NCBI GenBank assembly: GCA_023101725.1
Contig: JALJCO010007890.1
Span: 78,501-142,500, forward strand
DNA from: Atherinomorus stipes
Lineage: Eukaryota > Chordata > Actinopteri > Atheriniformes > Atherinidae
Direction of reading: 5' to 3'
Length of the DNA: 64,000 nt
The notes under the pieces are model-generated. The model was not told where the DNA came from and did no database searches. It saw nothing but the letters and a program-made list of their open reading frames with translations. A program made the position numbers and the translations under genes. Shown one piece after another: positions 1-12,411 of the stretch (position 1 is its first letter; each line of letters opens with the position of its first letter).

Positions 1-201
1 AATCTGGAATACGGACAGAACAGCGACATCACGTGTGTCTAGGTTGTAGTTGCAACGGCAGAAAAACACCTCCAGCCACTGGGATGCCAGAATCTGCCGA
101 TATGCAAGTGACCAACAGTCTGCATCATGTCCAACAAGTAACGCAGAGGAGTTTATAACCGACAGCTAACGTTAGCCATGTTAGCAAACAAGCTAGCTTA
201 C

Positions 202-415
202 CGATCCAGGAGGAAAGTCGCCTTTTCTGTGTTTTGACTCCGTGGAAAACGTTTATGTGGGTCCATTTAGTGAAGTCTTCACCTAAATTTACTCCAGGTT
301 TTGCTCTTCTCAGGTCACTCCTCCTCAGAAACAGATAATATCTCCAGGGCTCTGAAGCAGCTGCTTCACTCGTCGTCTCAACGGTTTTCCCCTGTACAAG
401 CCTGACTATGACCAA
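202..415 (-). other. Unrecognised exon-like ORF with splice donor (minus strand)
   Basis: On the minus strand an ATG at 415-413 opens 71 codons, starting MVIVRLVQGKTVETTSEA and ending RRLSSWI. The frame then runs into GGTAAGC, a good 5' splice site, with the intron starting at 201. The composition is unlike the surrounding AT-rich DNA. A GCCGCCAT (YY1-like) motif lies just upstream of the ATG near 460. This could be the first coding exon of a divergent neighbouring or nested gene, a transposon's own 5' exon, or chance. The adjacent sequence has GTTAGC-rich words that recur in several MITEs here, which favours a transposon origin. I do not recognise the protein. Confidence 0.25.
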
Positions 416-1294
416 AATATTGTTTCCACACAGAGATCGTATTTGGCAACCCGCAATGGCGGCGTGTATTGGCTTATAGACGTAAATAAAATGCCATTAT
501 CGAACCCGTAAAAAAATATTTTATAATTATTTTTAGGGTAAATATAATTTTTCTAGGAAAAGTTGTACTTTCATTCTGTACACCCCCAAACGACCCGTGG
601 AGGTATTATTTTTGAAAAAATATAGCTTTTAATAAAAATGTTCCATATTCAACCTTTAATGAATGAATGAATGAATTAATTCATTCATTTTTGTACACAT
701 TAAACATTAGATCAACAAAAAAAATACATGAAATTAGCACAACCCTGATTACATAAAGAAAGAAAAAAAAAAAAAGATCTGTGCAATGTCTTTGCAGCTT
801 TGTCTGTCAAACTTGGGTTTGTGGCTAAATTGAACACACCACCACCAGAAAATTGGTGGTGGTGGTGGTGGGGGCAACCTCTAATTGTTTATGTTAATCA
901 TGATCAATAAATACAATCAACATATTTATTTTGTATTGTTTATATGCATCAACAAAGTTCATATTAAAACAGATTGTGACATATTACATGTAAGTGTCAT
1001 GTTAATATTGTCACTGGGCTCACAGAATCAGTTCAGCTGAGAAGAAAACATTCAGTTGCCGTTGCAGTGACATCACTGAACATGTCAGAAGCTCAATCAA
1101 TACAGTGAACAATGATGCTTCTCATTTAAATCTCTGATTGGCTGGAAGTTAAGGGGGGCGAATCTCTGTGTTCTTCATTTCTGTGTGTGTGGGTGTGTGT
1201 GTGAAAGGAAGATATTATGGACTGACGCTACAACTGTTTGCGGCTAATAGCTCTTTTGGAGTTGGTGTGGCCAACAGGTTGTAACACATGGACA

Positions 1295-2224
1295 ACACAC
1301 TTAAAAATGTTGGGTTGAAAACAACCTAAATATTGGACAGAACACATGCCAGGTTATTTTGACCCTACAAGTTGGGTTGGTTTCCTTAAACCAACCGTTG
1401 GGTTGTTCATATAACCCAAACATAGGCTCAATTTGATTATACTGCTGGGTTCGTTCTAATAATAATAATAATGATAGTAATATATACTTTATTTATCCCA
1501 ATTAGAGAACCAATTAGCAAATTCATTCTCTGCATTTAACCCATCTCAGGTTGAACCTGAGAGCAGTGGGCAGCTAATTACAGCACCGGGGGAGCATTTG
1601 GTGGGTGTTGAGGACCTTGCTCAGGGGTCTATGGTGGTTCACCTGGGTGCCGTGTCGGGGACTATGACCCGGGTCTGCTGCACCAACGCCCGCAACATTG
1701 CCACTGGGCTACCCACTCCCCCTTTCTACTCAATCAGTCGGGTGTACAAAATTGTTAACATACGTTACCCACAACAAGCTATCACTAACGTTAACTTCAA
1801 ATGACAGAGAGCTCACAATCACTACTGCACATGCTCATATTACTTTGAACCATTCGTATGAGCAACATCCACGGTTACTACAATAAGCCCGCCGGATTTA
1901 TTAGGGCCATAGTGAGACTGGCCCATCTATCATCCAGGCATTGCTAGCAACTGTGGGGGTTGAATGAGTGGGGATAACCGGGGGGTAGCGTTACTGTTGG
2001 TCATGCATGCATGAACATCAACCCAACATGTTGGGTAGTCCGAAATGACCCAACACAGTATAATGGAAATTACAACCCAACAGCTAATAACTCAACTGAT
2101 GACAATAACCCAGCAAGTTGGGTTCTTAGATTACCCAACTTAATGAAAACAACCCAATTAAACTAACCAACAGTCTCAACTCAGCTGTTGGGTTGAAAAA
2201 ATAACCCAACGATTCTTTGTGTGT
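1295..2224. mobile_element. Non-autonomous DNA transposon rich in AACCCA/TGGGTT words
   Basis: Ends are imperfect inverted repeats of about 22 bp: ACACACTTAAAAATGTTGGG at the left, and the reverse complement of the right end reads ACACACAAAGAATCGTTGGG (17 of 22 positions match over the full repeat). The interior repeats the word AACCCAAC or its complement in the outer thirds (1305-1450 and 2020-2210). A SINE (1456-1723) is inserted in it. No transposase was seen and no convincing target duplication was found. Confidence 0.6.
1456..1723 (-). mobile_element. tRNA-derived SINE (nested)
   Basis: On the minus strand it begins with GGGGGAGTGGGTAGCCCAG, which has an A-box-like TAGCCCAGTGG. A decayed B-box region (CCCGGGTC) follows, then a LINE-like 3' body ending in TTTATCCCAATTAG-type sequence and a TTATTA tail (AATAATAAT on the plus strand at 1459-1472). 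A related copy in the same orientation lies at 59245-59478. It is a retroposed repeat, not a tRNA gene. Confidence 0.65.
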
Positions 2225-3435
2225 ACAAAGGAAATGTGATGGAGCTAAAGAGCTACAGAATGCAGCCTGATATCAGGGGATCCAAATATTATACTGGAGA
2301 TACTGGCAAACCAAAACTGCAGGATCTGTCAGGATGCAACATCCTCATATCAGTGACGTTATATTTTTAAACACTGATTGCATTGAAGTTACAACTTTCC
2401 ATAGGTTACATTTTTCAATGTTACCTTGCACTTATGCAACCATGTGTTTTCTGATACGTTGATGTCATAACAGCATTTTAGCTGGTTGAAAGGAGGGTGG
2501 AAACATGTCAGTGATGTTCAGATGAGCCAGCTTTCAGCCTTGTTGGAGCGCTTAAAGAGGTATCATCTGGAGATGAAGTGTGAAAATGATTTAGTCAGTC
2601 TCACTCCTTTAAGGCTTGACTCAAGGAGCTTTTTGTCTCAGTTTTAATTCATAATTGAATAACCTAGTGAGGTGGAACATCAGCTCTTGGTGACTGTACA
2701 CTCCTTGAATTTGTGTTTCATGTTACGTGAATATGAAGAACTCAGAGTGACAGCTCAGTCTTTATCTGCCTGAGCTGCTAGCAGGACTTCAGCTGTTCTT
2801 ATTTATCGTAAATGATGGTAATATGAACTTCGGCTATGTCTCAAGACAGTGTAGATAACTGTTTCTTTGCTATGCATATTTTACTCTCTGTCAGTTTTGA
2901 TGGGTTCAGCAAGCACTCTTATAAGGTCATTGCCTGAAATAAACAGATAAAGTGTTGGGAGTATCCACCCCGCTTTATTCACCTCCTCTGAGGCGAGCAA
3001 TTTCATTTCTATGACACAGAGCATTTTGAAAATAGGTGATTTTCAGTTTAAAATATTGATGCACACTGCATCATGGGGTGACAGGTAATCCTAATGTTTT
3101 ATTGGATAGTGTGTTTGAAATGAATGGAAAGATGGAAGGTTGCCTTGCTGATATCATGCAAACACTAGAGGCCAGATACATGTGTTTTTTTTATGACAAC
3201 TGCACGTACACACAAAGGCAGAAATGTGTACGAGGATTTTTTTTTTAGCTAGATTCTTAAAGCTCCTTTTCATAAATCTTAGTCATGAAACTACCCACAT
3301 ATGCACAAACCTAATTTCTTGACTGCAGCAAACATCAGTAATGGCACAATTACATAGGAATGATTAAATTAGGAATGAGGCAACTTTCAGAGGTCCAGCA
3401 GCAACTACTGCTTTATGTGTAATGGATGAACACTA

Positions 3436-3712
3436 GCCGGGCACACAAGCCTGACTATCGCCATGTAAGAGATACATGGTAAGTCAGTTCCCTCCATTAG
3501 AGGTGGATTTCCAATGCAAGACAAGGGGCGGGGCTAACAGGAACAAATTGAGCTGGAGAGAACCAATCAGAGAAACACAGAAGTGACACAGACGTTTTTT
3601 TGTAAGAACAAAGCCTTCAGAGCAGCAAGATGTTGTGGTTTTATGGACATGCAAGCTCATTTTAGACATGAGAAAAAGCATCGTTATAGTGTCGCTCCTC
3701 TGCGATTCACTA
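3436..3712 (+). mobile_element. Partial MITE copy (same family as 14182-14606)
   Basis: It shares a long, roughly 75-80% identical stretch with 14206-14437 in the same orientation. Shared words include CCTGACTA.CGCCATG, CAAGTCAGT, AGACAAG.GGCGGG and GGAGAGAACCA.TCAGAG. The inverted right end seen in the other copy is missing, so this one is 3'-truncated. The short ORFs here are not genes. Confidence 0.6.
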
Positions 3713-4797
3713 CTTCTTTAAGAGCGATTCACTGCTTTTTTTTTCTAGAAGACTGTTTTCTCTTGTTATGTTTTTTTTCCCTTTTATCAGGTTCACAACC
3801 TCCAAGTTTACAACTTTGTAGTATGTAGTAATGGTTATTTGAAAAGGCCTTTTTTGTCCCCAGTATTAAATACTTTATGTTACACATACTGAACACACAC
3901 TCAGACTTCCAGCTGCAGCTGTGTGTTTCACTAACAAATCTCTGCCTCCTTTCTCTTGTTATCCAGGCTTACTGGAGTGGCAATAATGACATTTAGTGTG
4001 TGTTCTTAGCCTTTGGGGGTGAGTGTGAGTAAGGAGTTCTCTGGGGCAGATGGCATATGGTTTAAAATGACTAAATAAAATACGTAAAGCTCTTGGCAGT
4101 AGAGCTGACAGTAGATTTAATACAAGTTAACTAAGAGATGAAATATGCAGATACAGATTTACAGACACAGATACACTGAGCAGGTCCACAAACACACTTA
4201 CACACATTCACAAACTGATATCTGCAGTCACACCTGTGTTTTTTAGACTCCCAGTACAGATGCACTCTGAGTTGCATGCATGCAAACATAAAGTGCATGA
4301 ACAAATATGTACCAAACATAAAACAATTCTGTTAAATCACACAGAAAACATGAATTCAGAAATGCTAAAAGTCCATGTTTAGTTACACCAGAGGGAAGTG
4401 TGCTATTAACTAAACAATGAGGAAGCTGCTTGGCTCTGACATGCCTCAAACATGTCCGCCGAGGGAGATGATCTAAGACCAACTAAAATGAGCTATAAAT
4501 CAATTTAAAAAGCTAAATCAATCACACTGTAGATTCAAAATATTTGGGCCTTTTTCCAGCTGTGAAGTAAGATACCAACATAGTCAAACAGTCCAACCAA
4601 GGCAACTTAAACTGAATGGCATTCATGTCCTGCAGTTCATTCATTGAAATTTAAGTATCAGGTGTAAAATATTCTCTCCTCGGCTCTCCAACAGTGTGTC
4701 TTTGTTTAAAAACAATATCCTGAACTTAACTCCATTTCTCTGAGAACAAGAACAGCCCTCAAATGTCTCTATTGAGTGTAACTATGCCCCGTTAGGG

Positions 4798-5020
4798 CAG
4801 GGGTGCCCAAGTCCAGTCCTTGAGCGGTACTATCCTGCATATTGTGGTTGCATCCCTTTTCTAACACACCTGAATCAAATGAATGGCTCGTTACCAGGCG
4901 TCTGCAGAGCTGGATCACATGTGCATGAGGGAATTAGCCATTTGATTCAGGTCTGTGGAAGAGGGTATGTCCTACCTAAATGGCAGGATATCTCTCCAGG
5001 ACCAGACTTGGGAACCCCTG
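4798..5020. mobile_element. Palindromic hAT-type MITE
   Basis: The element starts CAGGGGTGCCCAAGTCCAG and ends as its near reverse complement (ACTTGGGAACCCCTG). The arms continue inward (ACACCTGAATCAAATG against CATTTGATTCAGGT). It is flanked by CGTTAGGG (4790-4797) and TGTTAGGG (5021-5028), an 8-bp duplication with one mismatch, the length typical of hAT elements. The family is common in teleosts. It has no coding capacity. Confidence 0.8.
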
Positions 5021-5240
5021 TGTTAGGGTGCTTTCACACCTGCAAAATTTGGTCCACTTAAAGCAGACTGAAGTCCGGAACATCAGCAAGTACAGTACGT
5101 TTGGGCTGGTGTGCAACTGGACCAGTTTGTTTTGGTCCAGATTAAAGAACCATACCGAGATGATCTCTGGAGGTGGTGTCTACAGTTCCATGCGAACTGC
5201 AGTGCGGTTTGCTGATGGTGAGGCTGTCTGGCCTTGATTT
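5021..5240 (+). mobile_element. Fragment of TTAGGGTGC-ended MITE
   Basis: TGTTAGGGTGCTTTCACACC resembles the terminal repeat of a teleost MITE group and the right terminus at 54310-54330 (TGTGTGAATGCACCCTAA). The hAT-type MITE at 4798-5020 inserted next to this terminus. The other end of the fragment was not found, so its right limit is approximate. Confidence 0.4.
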
Positions 5241-8200
5241 GGTACTTTTACAACAGCTCCTTCTGATAAGTGAAACAGAGGCCTATCGGAGATTGCCGAA
5301 GATGTCTCCGAAATACAAGTTGGTTCAGGTTTAGGAGCTTCGCCTGTTTTCTGTAATAGTGTCTTGCAACACATCTTCTCCACGCTAAAAATAACCACAT
5401 ATTGTCCTCATGTCGTATGCAAGTTTCATGCTGGAAAAACAGCAGTATCGGTGCTTGCAGCACAAAGCAATGATCATTATATATTGCCACAATAACAAGC
5501 AGAGGAGCACAACAAATAAATATTAGCCAGATTTTCTCTTCCAGGATTTTTTTCTCTTCACATGCTTCGCCAATCACCTTTCACCTACTTCATGCAAAAC
5601 GCAGTATTTTTTGAACAGCCCTGCCATGTGCATGAGGGATATATGACATCCATAGTGGTTGTTTCATTTGCAAAAACACTGTTGCCCTTACTCTTCATCA
5701 AAAATGCAGCTTTTTGAATGAGTCTTCACCAATTGCATCCAGTAATCTCAAGCAATTGTGGTAATGCTTTCTTTTACAGTCCCTTAATTATGAGGTATGT
5801 ATCAAGCACTGTGGAATTTTAGCTACTCACATATCTTTAGTTTTGGTAGTGTCAAGTTTTAAGGAGCTGTCTTTTTCAAGTCACTGAGCTTGTCCACCAG
5901 TCCATAGAATGCTAAAAAGGAGATCATGTGCAAAGCAAATAGTTCCACCTCCACAAAAAAACATAGCACTTAAAATAGCTAATAACTGTTGGTCAGCACA
6001 ATTCACCACATTGTTAGTCTGGGTCATCAAATGGTTTTAGCAACAGCGACTCACATAATCTCCTTATCTGTGCATTTTTGCTATTTTGTCTATTATGCTG
6101 CTCTGTAAGATGGGGAAAGTTTTTGCACAACAACTTTTACTCCTTTTCTAATCTATATTTTCTAAAAGTTCAAAGAGTTAGATGCATTGAAAGGTGAAAC
6201 TCTCAATATCATCTTTTGACTTAAAATACCTCCAAAATTCTCAACATTTCTGCTTCAGTAACCGTTCTGTTCTGCACACCTAAAGACAATCTGAACACAG
6301 CAACTTGTCCTCAGTTTGCTCCCCACACATATACACACACCCACACACACACACGCAGTCTTGAGCACAGTCACACTCAGGATCAGTAGATGTTATCTAA
6401 GTGAGCAGTAAACAGACTCTTTAAAGTCGGTGGCCTCGGGGTGCCTTCCTCTGGTTTGTGGCTCTGTGGGTCCTGTCGCACCGTGTTAGCGCCAGCTGAC
6501 ATGAAAGCCTCTAATGGCTGCTATTTGTGCCTTGGAGGGGAATGGAAATCTTAACATGAGAAGGACATGAGATTCTGCTTAAATAAGTGTTATCATTGGA
6601 GGGTGTGTTTGTGTGTATAAGTGTTTTTTTTTCAGGACGTTGGGTTACGTCTGATGCTCATGTGAGGGCTCACTTTGCTGCATCTACTTGTATGTGAGTG
6701 TTTGTGGATGGAAGCCAGGTTGGTTGCATTATGTCAGTGTTTGCGTTTAGCTACTGTGGTGATAAAGAGTTAATGTGATTTATGTCATATACAAACTTCT
6801 CCAAATGAACTAAATGTGAGTTCGGGCAGAAATTCTGTTCTAGATGCATTTTTAATTTGCTAATTAAAAAAAAAAGAATATTCACTATATCATTGCACAT
6901 TAGCAGAAAACAGTATGACACATTATATTTGATCATGATTACATTTAATGACAGCTACATTTAAAGAAATGAGACTAATTTAAATTAGAATATCCATTTT
7001 GTGGAAAATAACCTGACAGTTAGTCACATAAGAAACATTTTGAATGACAAAACACCCACTTCTCCACATACATAAAGAAAGTCTGAGCAAATGGGGATGG
7101 GGATAAATTGAATTTGAATAATAAACTTGGAAAGTTATTTCTTTTTTTTCTGGTTTTTAACTTTTGAAACGGGTTCAAAGTTGCACCTTGTACACTCAAA
7201 TGTACAAACCATTAACTTTATGAGGAGAGTAATTATGTTTCTGCTTATTAGGTTTTCGTAAAACTGTGTTTTGGCAGCAAAACAAATCACATTTCAAAGG
7301 CAGTCCTTGTAATTTCTCCATCAGCCATTAATTTGTTGACAATAATTATCACTCTTTAATGGAAAAACATGAAAATCTGATTTTCAAAAAATCCTGTTGT
7401 GGCAGTTAAAGCTAAATGTGTGTACGTATCTTTTAAGCTGGATGCAATTTCGCATCACTTTAGCTCTAAACAACTCATGAGGACAAAATGTTTGGAATAT
7501 CAACCAAGGGCATAAACTGTTTATAAAAGATGGATTCATATGATAATTTGAGCAGTTAATACTTGGCCAAAAACACACTGGTGTTACCAAGCAGAGTGCT
7601 GATTAAAGATTGGAGTGATAAATGAGCGATTTATGAGATGAAAACAAGAGTGCTTGATGATGACTTGATAATGATTTCTTTTCTGGAGACAACATCCCAT
7701 CGTGGACAACCACAGAAATACACAGCTTCTGCATAAGCACAGATTGCATACTTGAACCTATGTCTGTATGTTTCCATAACAACCATATAATTTAATAACA
7801 TCTGTATTATTCCATACCATGTGTATTTATTTGTGTATTTTCCAGGCTATAGTCTGAGCGGCTTTTATGTTGCCAGTCCTTAAAAGAGTTTTCAGCAAAT
7901 CAATGTTCAGTTTAGCATCTATTTTGACTTAGTTTTGACAAAGTCTTGAAACCAAATGGTCATTGTGTTTTAGTGAGAATTTAGTCTCGTGAATTTTGTG
8001 AGTTATAGTTCAGTTTTTGTCAATCATGTCTAATATAATAATCAACTAAATCTGCAAATTTAGTTGTCTTTATTCGTGACCTTTGGGCCTGATTTGGACA
8101 TTTTTTTGCATTCACAGCTGTTTTCAGTGCTGACAAGTGATGCATGGGCCAGAAATGGCCCACAGGTTGAGGACCCTGCCTGAACACAGAATACAGCAAG

Positions 8201-8385
8201 GTCCTTGTGGTCCATATGTGTCCACATGTGGCTGACTTTTGTTAGCTACACTTGCATGTAGTAAAGACCACAAGTCAATGCCAAACATGGGCCAAACAAA
8301 ATTGTGCATGTGGGCCATATCGGGGCCAGATATCATGTGCTTTCTCTGAAGTGTAAAAGCAATGATTTAAGCTTTCATTTTTTCC

Positions 8386-9014
8386 TTAAAGGGACACTGT
8401 GTAATCGGGAGCAGCTCCCTCGTACTTTTCATGCTGCATTCGCGTGAAACCGGGCAGACCAACGACAGCCGATGCATGTAAAGTTATCACCGGCCTCTAA
8501 GTGAAGACGTGGCCCGTCAGTTACAGTGACATCAGTCCACATCTGATTTGTTGTCATGGCGATGTCGTATTGTTTTCCCTAACCCATGTTTTACCGTCTT
8601 TCGCTCGGCTTCATTAATTAAAATGACATCTGGTTTGTTACCGACGGCCGTCTACCCGACTGCACGTGAACGCAGAATCAGTGAGACGCTAGTCTCTCCC
8701 CACTGCAGTGCGGTGACTTTTCAAAGGCATTACCTCGAACTGAGCTGAAAACTCCGGTGTGTCCGGTGAGTTTCTGTGTTTTCCTACTGTCACGCTTCTC
8801 CCGAACGCAAAAACATGGCGATACGACATGGCAGCCTCCACCGAGCCGCCCCGCTCGATGTGTAAATGAATGATACGAACCGCAAATTTAGAACTTAGAG
8901 GAGCACTTCAGTTTGTTGATGGGAGTGATTACTGATTAATGAAAAAACACTTTTGAACCAAATAATCAGTTTTTGTGAATAAAACACAGGAGAACTTACA
9001 CAATATCCCTTTAA
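8386..9014. mobile_element. TTAA-target MITE (copy 1, 629 bp)
   Basis: TTAA at both ends, with inverted repeats: AAAGGGACACTGTGTAA at the left, and AAAGGGATATTGTGTAA as the complement of the right end. TTAA targets suggest piggyBac-type mobilisation. A shorter copy in the opposite orientation is at 22775-23020, sharing both ends but lacking about 380 bp of middle. There is no transposase ORF. Confidence 0.75.
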
Positions 9015-9643
9015 ATCTCTGTTGACACTTTCAACTATTACCTCTTTCTTTCAGATATTGACTTTTTGTCCTATACAGTATATCACAGCTAATAATACCC
9101 AAGCATAGGTCAGATATGTTTTCCTTCCACCTGACCACGTTTGTGATTGGATCTCTTCCCGGCTGTCCCAGCTTTCCATCCAACTAAAGCATGATTGTCT
9201 TTTCTGCTGGTGATGCTTTGTTGTTTCTGATTAACTTCATTCCATCATGTTTGCCAAACTTTGCTTGTGCTCTTTCATCATTTTGCAGTGGATTATTTGT
9301 TTTGTGAGCCTCAGTTCCCCACAATTTTGGTCATACAAACACAATTACGTGGCTTTCAAAGTCTGGACCTGGTCTTACCAACATTATCACATGTTTTCTT
9401 CTAGTTTTAGGGAAACGTGCAGACTGCACTGAAACCTTGAACACTTTACTAAATAGATGTTTCTACCCCTCTACCATATACATACTGAGCACATACACAC
9501 AGATTCACACATAAAGCAGATGCACAGTGTTATGGTTTCATTATGGAAATATGTTTTCTGATGCAGAACATGTGTGTAACTATGTTTGTGTGCAGGGAGG
9601 AGATGTGTTAGACTGAATTCACAAAGTAGATCAGGGGCACTGA

Positions 9644-9644
<1 letters not shown>

Positions 9645-9678
<34 letters not shown>
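9645..9678. repeat. (CA)n microsatellite
   Basis: An uninterrupted AC dinucleotide run of about 17 units. It explains the cysteine/valine and histidine/threonine low-complexity ORFs on the two strands. Confidence 0.97.
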
Positions 9679-9683
<5 letters not shown>

Positions 9684-11594
9684 TACTGCTGTGAGCCACT
9701 TTTCTCTCTTATCCCCTGATCGCACTCATGAAATTGCAGATCTGATATTGAATATTGATAGATCCCCCACAGCCCCCCTTTGCTTGTTTATGGCTGTGTT
9801 CTAATGAGATCACTTTGATTTCTTTTTATTTCTAATGAGATCTCTGCACAACAGAGGGGCAATAAAGGCTAATTATCTCAGTATTGATTAATTAATACAT
9901 GCTATTTTTATATCTTTAAGAAAAATTGAGTTTTACTAGTTTTCACCCATTGCTGGAGGTTGTTTTTCAGTAAAAGATACAGACAGAAAAAGGGGTTTTC
10001 TATTTCATTTCCCAGTTGATGTAAGTCTTGCCTGAAGAGGCATAATCAAAGCTATATCATAAATGTTATTGCACCACAGTTCTGTTTGTTATGATGGAGG
10101 AAGATAGTTGGAGCCACAAGGTGCAAGTTCAGAAGAGTGCAAAATATATTTGCATTATTGACTTTAAAATAACGTGAAATACTTTTAGTCTGACCAGCCC
10201 CAGCAGTTTTTAATGCTACTGCTAATGGCAGAATGCTTAAATTACCCCAACTCAGGCTTGACTTCAGCAGGTAGGTATTACAGGTCTGATAAGGTCAGAA
10301 ATGGGGCCAAAGACTGTGTCCAGAACATTGTTAAACATTTTAAAGGGTTCCCATCTGTAGCAGTAACTGTGAGGCCAGAAAACCCAGCTTTGCCTTTCCT
10401 ACCCTTCACTGCTACTGTAAGTGATCTGTAGAGCTTAGATGTCAACTTTCAATGTGAACACTTTGTTTTAGGCTCAAGATTAAAACTGTTTAAGGAAAAA
10501 GAAATGGAAAAAAAAAAAGGTGTTCATGTTTATTGTGTTCATCACAGCTCCCAGTCGCCATGAATGCAACTTACAAAGTTTACAGGTCATTCACAGAGCA
10601 AAGCAGTTTCCCCGCATGTTCCTAAACACAGATACAACCACACCTCCAAACATCTGCAGAAATTAAAAGTCCAAATTTTACTGTTATATGTCTGTGTAAC
10701 AGCAAATAGTGATTGTAGGAGTTTTTTTCTAATTTGTCATTAGCTGGTTTCTTAGATGTTACAGCTCAAAGATGTTTTAAATAGCAAAATGAAGAAAAAC
10801 AAGGGAAATACCAGAACATACATACACCAACACTCACTTCTACTAGATCTGAAAAAATCACTTGGTGGAATGACTTGTAGAAATCAGGGAAGCCATTTCT
10901 AATTATACTAATTATGCTGTTATTATAGATTCTGGCCAACTGCAGCAATGAAATTACGTTCTAATTGCTGAGTTTGGTTAAACGTTGTCATGTCCTTTGA
11001 GAAAACAAAGCTTGTTATTTCACAATAACCTGTTAGAGTATACAGTATATACTGTAATAGTAGTAGTAGTGGTGTGACATCCGTCAGTCAGGATCAGTCA
11101 TGGGTGAACATCATGTTCATGTTGGCCATTTGCAGGTTTGGAATAGTGACGCTGATGCCTGTAGAGACCAATGAGGGAATGAAGTCGGTCATAAATTTAC
11201 CCATCTGTAGTTCATATTGTATATTGTCTCCTGGAGCTGTTTCACTTTTTCCCGCATGCTTGTTTTTGTATCTCTGCATTCAACCGCTCCTTTTTCCTGG
11301 TGTTGGGTTTGAAAATCTCTCTCTCTACCTTTGTACAATCAGCTGCAAGATCCTCCCACGATTGGTTGTCAGTGGTTTTATGATCATGCTAATGAGGAAA
11401 AATGTAGTTGTGTGGAAAAAAAAAGCTTTGTAATCTAAATATCTCAGCATCAAAAATGTATAATAAAAAGTAAAATAAGAATAAAGAATCCAACGATGGC
11501 CATTTTTGGCATTTACATCTTCTATTAATCTTATTTCATTTTTTAATCTATTTTATTTTTGTATTTTTTATTTCAGTTTTTATTTTGTCCTACA

Positions 11595-11935
11595 GGCTGC
11601 ATGGTGGCATGGTGGTTAGACGGTTGCTAGTTTGAGCCCCAGCTGGGGAATGGTTTGAATAGTTTTAGTTCAATTTGCATGTCCTCCTTGTGTATGCGTG
11701 GGTTCTCTCTGGGTACTCTGGCTTCCTCCTCCTCCTCCTCCAAAAACATGCACATTAGGTTAATTGATGACTCTAAATTGCACCTAGGAGTGAATGTGAG
11801 TGGCGTGGTCTGTCTGTCTCCCTGTGACAGACTTACAACCTGTCCTGGGTGTACCCTGCCTCTCGCCCGATAATAGCTGGGATAGGCTCCAGCAACCCTG
11901 TGACCCCAAATTAGACTAAGCGGTACAGAATGAAT
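11595..11935 (+). mobile_element. tRNA-derived SINE (common teleost family)
   Basis: It begins GGCTGCATGGTGGCATGGTGG, with an A-box-like head. A decayed B box TTTGAGCCCC follows at about 11632-11641. The body has the characteristic words GCATGTCCTCCTTGTG, GGTTAATTGATGACTCTAAATTG, CTGTCCTGGGTGTACCCTG and GGGATAGGCTCCAGCA. It ends in a GAATGAATGAATA tail. An inserted CTC run extends it near 11716-11730. It is not protein-coding, so the 131-residue minus-strand ORF over it is a shadow. Confidence 0.8.
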
Positions 11936-12346
11936 GAATAAATATCCTACAGTACATAGCACGCCTATACTAGATATCTCAAAGCCGCTGACAGAGTCGG
12001 CAAACAGGGAAGGAGCACACACCCCTTACTACCTAATTATATGGATTTCTTGTTAAAAACTGGCTGAAACTGAATATGTTCTGAAGACGTCTTTTGAACC
12101 TTTTTGCAACTAGCTAAAATATCAGCCTGTCACACAAAAACAAATTTAATAAATTATTTAGCTTTTATCTTATACTGTAACTCAAGAAAGATTAATTTGA
12201 ATTCATGTTACACTTGAAGGTGAATTGTGGTACAAGGATGTGGCTTCAAAGTATAATGCATCAAACAAAGTCTTAAAAATGAGAAATTTTTATAAACTGA
12301 GCTCCACCAAAAAGAAGAGTGAAGGCCATCAGAGCAGTTGTGTATG

Positions 12347-12411
12347 TAAATATATATATATATATATATATACATATATATGTATATATATATATGTATA
12401 TACATATATTG
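12347..12411. repeat. (TA)n-rich microsatellite
   Basis: About 65 bp of imperfect TA repeat with interspersed CA/TG steps. It is self-complementary. Confidence 0.95.

Noticed and set aside
11627..12022. Minus-strand ORF of 131 codons
   Set aside because: Antisense to a tRNA-derived SINE; the glutamate run comes from a CTC simple repeat.
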